Assembly (NCBI RefSeq): GCF_025965415.1
Contig: NZ_JAOPWY010000041.1
Span: forward strand, 1-34,453
Direction: 5' to 3'
Length of the DNA stretch: 34,453 nt
Origin: Nocardioides sp.
Lineage (GTDB): Bacteria > Actinomycetota > Actinomycetes > Propionibacteriales > Nocardioidaceae
The position numbers and the translations under genes were made by a program. The notes beneath the pieces were generated by a model. That model saw nothing but the letters and a program-made list of their open reading frames with translations, was not told the origin of the DNA and searched no databases. Positions 30,091 to 34,453 of this stretch are shown here, piece after piece. Positions within the stretch are counted from its first letter, which is position 1. Each line of letters begins with the position of its first letter.

Positions 30091-31020
30091 TCAGGCGTGA
30101 TCGAGCGCGTCGATCGCCGCCAGCGCGCGATCCACGCGGTCGGGGTCGTCGTGGGCCACCCACACGATGCGTGGGTCCTTGCGGAACCAGCCGTCCTGCC
30201 GGCGCGCGAAGCGCCTCGTGGCGGTCTTGGTCTGCTCGACCGCCTCGGCCAGGGTGCGGTCACCGGCGAGGAAGCCGATGACCTCGCGGTAGCCGATGGC
30301 CCGCTGGGCGGTGAGCCCCTCCGCGAGGCCGCGGCCGAGCAGGGCCTCCACCTCCTCGACGAACCCCGCCGCGAACATCTGGTCGACGCGGCGCGCGATC
30401 CGGTCGTCGAGCGTCGGCCGGTCGATGTCGACGCCGATCTGCACGGTCAGCGGGTCGGCGTACTCCAGGCGCGGGAGACTGGCGCTGTAGGGGCGGCCCG
30501 TCAGCGCGATGACCTCGAGGGCGCGTACGACGCGGCGCCCGTTGTCGGGCGCGATCACCGCGGCAGCCTCGGGATCGACGCCCGACAGCCGCTCGTGCAG
30601 GGCGTGGCCGCCGACCCGCTCGAGCTCCGCCTCCAGCTCGCGGCGCAGCGACTCGTCGGTGCCCGGGAACTCGAAGCGGTCGACGATCGCCCGGGTGTAG
30701 AGCGCGGACCCGCCGACCAGGACGGGCGTCGCGCCACGGTCGCGGATCTCGTCGATCGCCGCGCGCGCCCACCCCTGGAAGAGCGCGACGGTCGACGGCT
30801 CGGTGACGTCAAGCAGGTCGAGGAGGTGGTGCGCGACGCCGCGACGCTCGGCGGGAGGGAGCTTGGCCGTGCCGATGTCCATCCCGCGGTAGACCTGCAT
30901 GGCGTCGGTGTTGACCACCTCGCCCCCGATCTCCCCGCCGAGCCGCTCGGCGAGGTCGAGGCTGAGGCCGCTCTTGCCCGACGCGGTGGCGCCGACGAGG
31001 GCGACGATCGGCTGGGACAT
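30091..31020 (-). CDS. miaA: tRNA dimethylallyltransferase
   Basis: A 309-residue enzyme that adds dimethylallyl to adenosine 37 of tRNAs reading U-starting codons. The P-loop is GATASGKS (residues 10-17). NTDAMQVYRGMDIGTAKL holds the catalytic Asp and binding residues. VGGSALYTRAI, DNGRRVVRALEV and QRAIGYREVIGFL are family signatures, and TKTATRRFARRQDGWFRKD is the tRNA-binding end. miaB, which acts next by methylthiolation of i6A37, is in the same window and same strand but interrupted by a stop. Confidence 0.97.
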   Translation of the reverse strand: MSQPIVALVGATASGKSGLSLDLAERLGGEIGGEVVNTDAMQVYRGMDIGTAKLPPAERRGVAHHLLDLLDVTEPSTVALFQGWARAAIDEIRDRGATPVLVGGSALYTRAIVDRFEFPGTDESLRRELEAELERVGGHALHERLSGVDPEAAAVIAPDNGRRVVRALEVIALTGRPYSASLPRLEYADPLTVQIGVDIDRPTLDDRIARRVDQMFAAGFVEEVEALLGRGLAEGLTAQRAIGYREVIGFLAGDRTLAEAVEQTKTATRRFARRQDGWFRKDPRIVWVAHDDPDRVDRALAAIDALDHA

Positions 31021-31124
31021 GGGCGCATCCTCCCAGCAGTCGGCGACGGGCGACGGATGAGGTGCCAGGCCCTAGATTGGGCACGAGGACCACCCGTGGG
31101 GTGGGCACCGACCGGAGGGCGACC

Positions 31125-31352
31125 ATGGGATTCCTGGACAAGGCCAAGGACAAGCTGACCAAGGCGGTCGACCAGCACGGCGACAAGATCGCCGACGGCA
31201 TCGACAAGGCCGGCAGGGCCGTGAACGAGAAGACGGGCGGCAAGCACGCCGACAAGATCAACCAGGCGACGGGCAAGGCACGCGACGCGCTCGACTCACT
31301 CGACGGCAAGAACGACGACATCCCGCCGGCCGGACCGACCACCACCCCCTGA
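31125..31352 (+). CDS. MT0933-like small protein (annotated antitoxin family)
   Basis: A 75-residue, highly charged helical protein. MGFLDKAKDKLTKAVDQHGD, then GRAVNEKTGGKHADKINQAT, matches the Rv0909/MT0933-like family, commonly labelled antitoxin. The start is ATG 31125 with GGAGGG seven bases upstream; the 96-codon version from 31062 is rejected. No toxin gene is adjacent; the next gene is a NUDIX hydrolase 25 bases on. An antitoxin role is therefore doubtful here; family members often stand alone. Confidence 0.85.
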   Translation: MGFLDKAKDKLTKAVDQHGDKIADGIDKAGRAVNEKTGGKHADKINQATGKARDALDSLDGKNDDIPPAGPTTTP

Positions 31353-31377
31353 CCGGGCCGGGCCCTAGGTTGGCCGG

Positions 31378-31836
31378 GTGAGCGAACGCTTCGTCCTCGT
31401 CCCGGCCTCCTACGTCTACCTGCTGCGCGAGGGTGCCGGGGGCACCGAGGTCCTCCTCCAGCTGCGCCAGGGCACGCCCTACATGGACGGGCACTGGGCA
31501 GCGGCCGCGGCCGGCCACGTCGAGCGCGGCGAGACGGCGTACGACGCTGCGCACCGCGAGGCGGCCGAGGAGCTGGGCATCAGCGAGGTCGGGCTGGAGT
31601 TCGCGTTCACGATGCAGCGCACCCAGCACGCCGACCCGATCGACGAGCGCGTCGACTGGTTCTTCACCGCCTGGTCGTGGTCCGGCGAGCCCCGCGTCGT
31701 CGAGCCGGACAAGGCGGGCGAGATCCGGTGGTGCCCGATCGACCGGCTGCCCCAGCCGATGGTGCCGCACGAGGCGCACGCGCTGGCGCACCTCTTCACG
31801 GACGTGGCCTACCTGACCTTCGGCTGGGACGCCTGA
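31378..31836 (+). CDS. NUDIX hydrolase
   Basis: A 152-residue hydrolase. The Nudix box is complete: GHVERGETAYDAAHREAAEE followed by LGI, fitting Gx5Ex7REUxEExGU. FVLVPASYVYLLREGAG begins the fold. Substrates of such enzymes are nucleoside diphosphates linked to another group; which one is unknown. TAGGTT at 31366-31371 lies six bases before the GTG with no Shine-Dalgarno, so it is likely leaderless. Confidence 0.95.
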   Translation: MSERFVLVPASYVYLLREGAGGTEVLLQLRQGTPYMDGHWAAAAAGHVERGETAYDAAHREAAEELGISEVGLEFAFTMQRTQHADPIDERVDWFFTAWSWSGEPRVVEPDKAGEIRWCPIDRLPQPMVPHEAHALAHLFTDVAYLTFGWDA

Positions 31837-31841
31837 GCCGA

Positions 31842-31883
31842 GCCCCGCCCGCTCGGGGGTGGCCCCGCTCGCGCGGGCGGGGC
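31842..31883. terminator. Hairpin after the NUDIX gene
   Basis: GCCCCGCCCGC at 31842-31852 pairs exactly with 31873-31883 (11 bp) across a 20-base loop, six bases after the NUDIX stop codon. No U-tract. Confidence 0.6.
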
Positions 31884-31914
31884 ACTATCGACGGACCGAC
31901 CCTGGAGGGAACCG

Positions 31915-32208
31915 ATGAGCAACGACGACCTGAGCCCGATGCCGACGCCGAGCACCGAGGAACCGGAGCTCTATCCCGGCGGCGTGGACGCGGTGGGCGA
32001 CGACCCGGCCGACACCGGCCTGGGCCGCGACCTCAGCCCCGAGGACAACCCCGCCGTGGACGACGCGCTCCCCGACCAGCTCGCCGAGCCCGACGAGAAG
32101 TCGCAGGCCCCCGAGGGCGAGGCCGACGACGCCGAGTCCGGGACCACGAGGAACGGCCCGGAAGCCGGGCAGTCCGCGGAGGACGGGTCGCCGGAGCCTC
32201 CCGCCTGA
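31915..32208 (+). CDS. Acidic, disordered conserved-type protein
   Basis: A 97-residue protein with about a third Asp/Glu and many Pro, Gly and Ser, so it is probably disordered. EPELYPGGVDAVGDDPAD and DLSPEDNPAVDDALPDQLAE resemble small acidic proteins I have seen in actinobacteria, without known function. TGGAGGG is seven bases before the ATG. Its end is 16 bases from palindromic repeat copy 2, which may terminate it. Confidence 0.7.
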   Translation: MSNDDLSPMPTPSTEEPELYPGGVDAVGDDPADTGLGRDLSPEDNPAVDDALPDQLAEPDEKSQAPEGEADDAESGTTRNGPEAGQSAEDGSPEPPA

Positions 32209-32223
32209 CGCTCGCGGATCAGT

Positions 32224-32270
32224 GATCGTGGAGGCCTGGTGCCGGCCAATGGCACCAGCCCTCCACGATC
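32224..32270. repeat. Compound palindromic repeat, copy 2 (hairpin A only)
   Basis: Arms 32224-32243 and 32251-32270 (20 bp, one mismatch; left arm GATCGTGGAGGCCTGGTGCC) with a seven-base loop. Outer ten base pairs and inner GGTGCC/GGCACC are identical to copies 1 and 3. It sits between two convergent genes, 16 and 5 bases from their stop codons, and can terminate both. Confidence 0.88.
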
Positions 32271-32274
32271 ATGC

Positions 32275-33222
32275 TCAGGCCGCGGCCGCCAGGGCGCAGC
32301 CCGGTCCGCACGCGTGCCCGCCCGGCCACCCACGGGAGACCAGGAGTCGCGAGACCTTGGCCGCGGTGGAGCAGCCGCGATCGAACACCTGCCCCCACGA
32401 GAGCCGCACCGCCGTACGCCCGTCGACCGCTCCGTCGAGGTCACGCTCGAAGTCGGCGTCGCGCGCCTCCGCCGTGTCGTGGAAGAGGCGCCCGTCCAGC
32501 TCGAGGTCGAGGACGCCGTAGGTCGCATCGCGGTAGACGACCCCCGCACTGGTGGTGCCTCGCTGCTGACGATGGGCCGTCGGGAGTCCGTGCGGTGTCT
32601 CCACTCGCGTCAGGTAGCCGTGCTCGAGCACCGAGCACGCGCCGCGCGCCACGTCGTCGAGGACCGCCGCGATGAAGTCGCGCCGCGGGGCACGACTGCG
32701 TGTGTCGAGCGCAGCACGCATCCGGGCAGCCGTGGTGTGCTGGGACTGCACGGCGCGGGCCACGGCCCCGATCGCGCCGAACTCGCCGCTGGCATCCAGC
32801 GCCACGTCGAGCGCGGCTTCGTCGTACCTCATGCGTGGCGGCCCGAGGTTCCACAGCACACGCCGGTCGAGGTCGAAGGTGCGGACCACCCGGACGCCCG
32901 AGGGCGCCACTACCCGGCGATCCCTGCCGATCACCACCCGGATCGGTCCCTCCACGCCATGTCGACGTCCGGGTCCGTCCGCAGCCCTCATCGCCGACTC
33001 GGCGGCCAGTCCCGCCGGCCAGCAGAAAAGGACGGCGGCCCAGGCCCGCTGGACCCAGCTCGGATCGCCGGTGTGGTCCACGTAGACGCCGGGATGGATC
33101 GTGCTCAGCTCGTGGCGGCGCAGCAGGCGCCGGATGTCGTGCGCCTCGAGCTCGAGGGCACGCAGCTGGGCTCGCGACACGACGCCACCCTGGCTGGCGA
33201 GCGTGGGTCTGATCAGCTCCAT
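32275..33222 (-). CDS. AbiEi-type winged-helix/DUF559-like protein
   Basis: A 315-residue protein from ATG 33222. The N-terminal 50 residues (LASQGGVVSRAQLRALELEA, then LSTIHPGVYVDHTG) are the AbiEi-antitoxin-type winged helix. The C-terminal part (YGVLDLELDGRLFHDTAEAR, then FERDLDGAV) follows the DUF559/Vsr-like nuclease fold pattern; Asp and Glu of DLELDGR would be the metal ligands. No AbiEii toxin gene is present, so this is an orphan. Such proteins are frequent, often multicopy, in Nocardioides-type genomes. It is bracketed by copies 2 and 3 of the palindromic repeat. DNA cleavage is plausible but unproven. Confidence 0.8.
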   Translation of the reverse strand: MELIRPTLASQGGVVSRAQLRALELEAHDIRRLLRRHELSTIHPGVYVDHTGDPSWVQRAWAAVLFCWPAGLAAESAMRAADGPGRRHGVEGPIRVVIGRDRRVVAPSGVRVVRTFDLDRRVLWNLGPPRMRYDEAALDVALDASGEFGAIGAVARAVQSQHTTAARMRAALDTRSRAPRRDFIAAVLDDVARGACSVLEHGYLTRVETPHGLPTAHRQQRGTTSAGVVYRDATYGVLDLELDGRLFHDTAEARDADFERDLDGAVDGRTAVRLSWGQVFDRGCSTAAKVSRLLVSRGWPGGHACGPGCALAAAA

Positions 33223-33285
33223 CCTTCCACGATCGTCGGCCGGAAATCGGAGGGCCACCCCAGATCGCCGCCCTGTGGACAACGT

Positions 33286-33370
33286 GATCGTGGAGGCTTG
33301 GTGCCGGTGGACGGCACCAGAGCTCCACGATCCTGTTGCGATCACCGGGTACCCGGTGATCGCTACAACA
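33286..33370. repeat. Compound palindromic repeat, copy 3 (both hairpins)
   Basis: Hairpin A: arms 33286-33306 and 33312-33332 (21 bp, three mismatches). Hairpin B: GCGATCACCGGG (33338-33349) pairs exactly with 33352-33363 across TA; outer TGTT/AACA can pair with a three-base bulge. Compared with copy 1, hairpin B has two base-pair changes that keep pairing (A-T to G-C, C-G to A-T). It begins 64 bases upstream of the AbiEi-type gene and ends eight bases from the miaB stop. Confidence 0.88.
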
Positions 33371-33378
33371 CCGCCAGC

Positions 33379-34453
33379 TCAGCCGCAGGCAGGCGCCGGC
33401 GGCAGCGCGGCCGGCACGCCGAAGGTCGGCATCCCGAGGCCCACGCCGGTCGGAGCGGGGGGCGCCGACGTACGACGCTCCCAGGCGTCGCCGGCGCGCG
33501 TGCGGCGTACGGACCGGATCGCCCCGTCGGCGACCAGGTGGTGCGGGGCGGCGTAGGTGATCTCCACGGCGACCATGTCGCCGGGCCGCACCGAGTCGGC
33601 GTCGACCGCCGAGAAGTCGGCGGCGAAGTGCACGAGCCGGTTGTCGGGGGCGCGGCCGGACAGCCGGTGGGTCGCGGCGTCCTTGCGGCCCTCGCCCTCG
33701 GAGACCATCAGCTCGACGGTGCGCCCGACGAGGGTCTTGCTCTCGGCCCAGGCGACCTCGTCGACGACGGCGGCCAGGCGGAGGTAGCGGTCCTTGACGA
33801 CCTCCGGTGAGATCTGGTCGTCGAGGGTGGCCGCCGGAGTGCCGGGGCGCTAGGAGTACTGGAAGGTGAACGAGGACGAGAAGCGCGCGGCGCGGACGAC
33901 GTCGAGGGTGGCCTGGAAGTCCTCCTCGGTCTCGCCGGGGAAGCCCACGATGATGTCGGTGGTGATCGCCGCGTCCGGGATCAGCTCGCGCACCCGGTCG
34001 AGGATGCCGAGGAACTTCTTCTGGCGGTACGAGCGGCGCATCGCCTTGAGGACGCGATCGGAGCCGGACTGCAGCGGCATGTGCAGCTGCGGCATAACGT
34101 TGGGCGTCTCGGCCATCGCGGCGATGACGTCGTCGGTGAAGTCCTTGGGGTGTGGGCTGGTGAATCGGACGCGCTCGAGCCCCTCGATCTCGCCGCACGC
34201 CCGCAGCAGCTTCGCGAAGGCCTGCCGGTCGCCGAACTCGACGCCGTACGCGTTGACGTTCTGCCCCAGCAGCGTCACCTCGATGACGCCGTCGGCGACC
34301 AGGGCCTTGATCTCGGCCAGGATGTCGCCGGGGCGGCGGTCCTTCTCCTTGCCGCGCAGCGCCGGCACGATGCAGAACGTGCAGGTGTTGTTGCAACCGA
34401 CAGATATCGACACCCAGGCGGCGTAGGCCGACTCCCGCTTCGTCGGCAGCGTC
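33379..34453 (-). pseudogene. miaB: tRNA methylthiotransferase MiaB with in-frame TAG, 5' end outside window
   Basis: MiaB is a radical-SAM enzyme that methylthiolates i6A37 of tRNA, the step after MiaA. The visible part starts [28 protein letters not shown] is the radical-SAM cluster motif and [10 protein letters not shown] and [10 protein letters not shown] follow. At 33850-33852 a TAG interrupts FQYS*RPGTPAA, where the family has Lys or Ile (AAG would need one base change). After it the same frame continues without another stop to TGA 33379, encoding the linker and the TRAM domain (LVGRTVELMVSEG, then VEITYAAPHHL). Loss of the TRAM domain would weaken tRNA binding. A sequencing error or readthrough is possible. 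Confidence 0.85.

Noticed and set aside
31125..31836. Toxin-antitoxin pair formed by the MT0933-like protein and the NUDIX gene
   Set aside because: The NUDIX protein has a complete Nudix box and its own leaderless promoter; nothing suggests it is a toxin.
32441..34396. 651-codon minus-strand frame spanning the AbiEi-type gene, palindrome and miaB
   Set aside because: Out of frame with both genes; its Arg/Pro-rich content is typical of a shifted frame.
1..34453. CRISPR arrays and tRNA/rRNA genes
   Set aside because: No regularly spaced repeats and no cloverleaf or rRNA sequence were recognised on reading both strands; a tRNAscan or CRISPR finder run was not possible.

Overview
The window is high-GC DNA (mostly above 70% by eye) from an actinobacterium. 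Gene order and content (miaB, miaA, dapF, hflX, dinG, lexA, nrdR, nrdJ), frequent GTG and apparently leaderless starts, and an actinobacterial LexA box (TCGAAC-N4-GTTCGA) fit the Nocardioidaceae, most likely Nocardioides or a close relative. The genus is an inference from style and synteny, not proven here.

Positions 1-8,528 are an accessory, scarred region. It opens with an internally deleted IS481-type transposase. It then carries a P-loop kinase, a frameshifted VC0807-type membrane protein behind a TetR regulator, a three-gene overlapping operon (two excalibur calcium-binding proteins and a DUF4236 protein), an EEP-family phosphohydrolase and the C-terminal stump of a superfamily-1 helicase. 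The highlight is a compact three-gene operon at 8,076-5,898 (minus strand): a CD-NTase-like nucleotidyltransferase, a stand-alone E2-like (ubiquitin-conjugating fold) protein and a single-pass membrane protein. I read this as a minimal E2-only (type II short) CBASS anti-phage system. A 15-bp perfect GC hairpin sits at the cyclase/E2 junction. The leader holds three tandem hairpins followed by TTCAA, resembling a TnpB/IS605 right end. The region ends in a transposon-like terminus that stops one base from the nrdJ stop codon.

Positions 8,530-34,453 are mainly core chromosome. nrdR-nrdJ (cobalamin-dependent ribonucleotide reductase) sits behind paired NrdR boxes 31 bp apart and DnaA boxes. Next come two exported proteins, a LysM membrane protein preceded by three LexA boxes (a probable SOS-induced division inhibitor), an SDR oxidoreductase, and lexA with its own LexA box. 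These are followed by a ferredoxin-reductase-type flavoprotein, a sulfotransferase, dinG, a 42-residue membrane protein, a secD-secF fusion, hflX, a NYN-domain protein, a second SDR, dapF, ggt, a RibD/DHFR-like reductase, miaA, an MT0933-like small protein, a NUDIX hydrolase, an acidic disordered protein, an AbiEi/DUF559-type protein and the 3' two thirds of miaB. miaB is interrupted by an in-frame TAG.

Three copies of a compound palindromic element (14,110-14,191; 32,224-32,270; 33,286-33,370) stand in intergenic DNA. The second hairpin shows compensatory base-pair changes between copies. Two copies bracket the AbiEi/DUF559 gene. This dispersed element and the E2-only CBASS operon are the two most notable discoveries.
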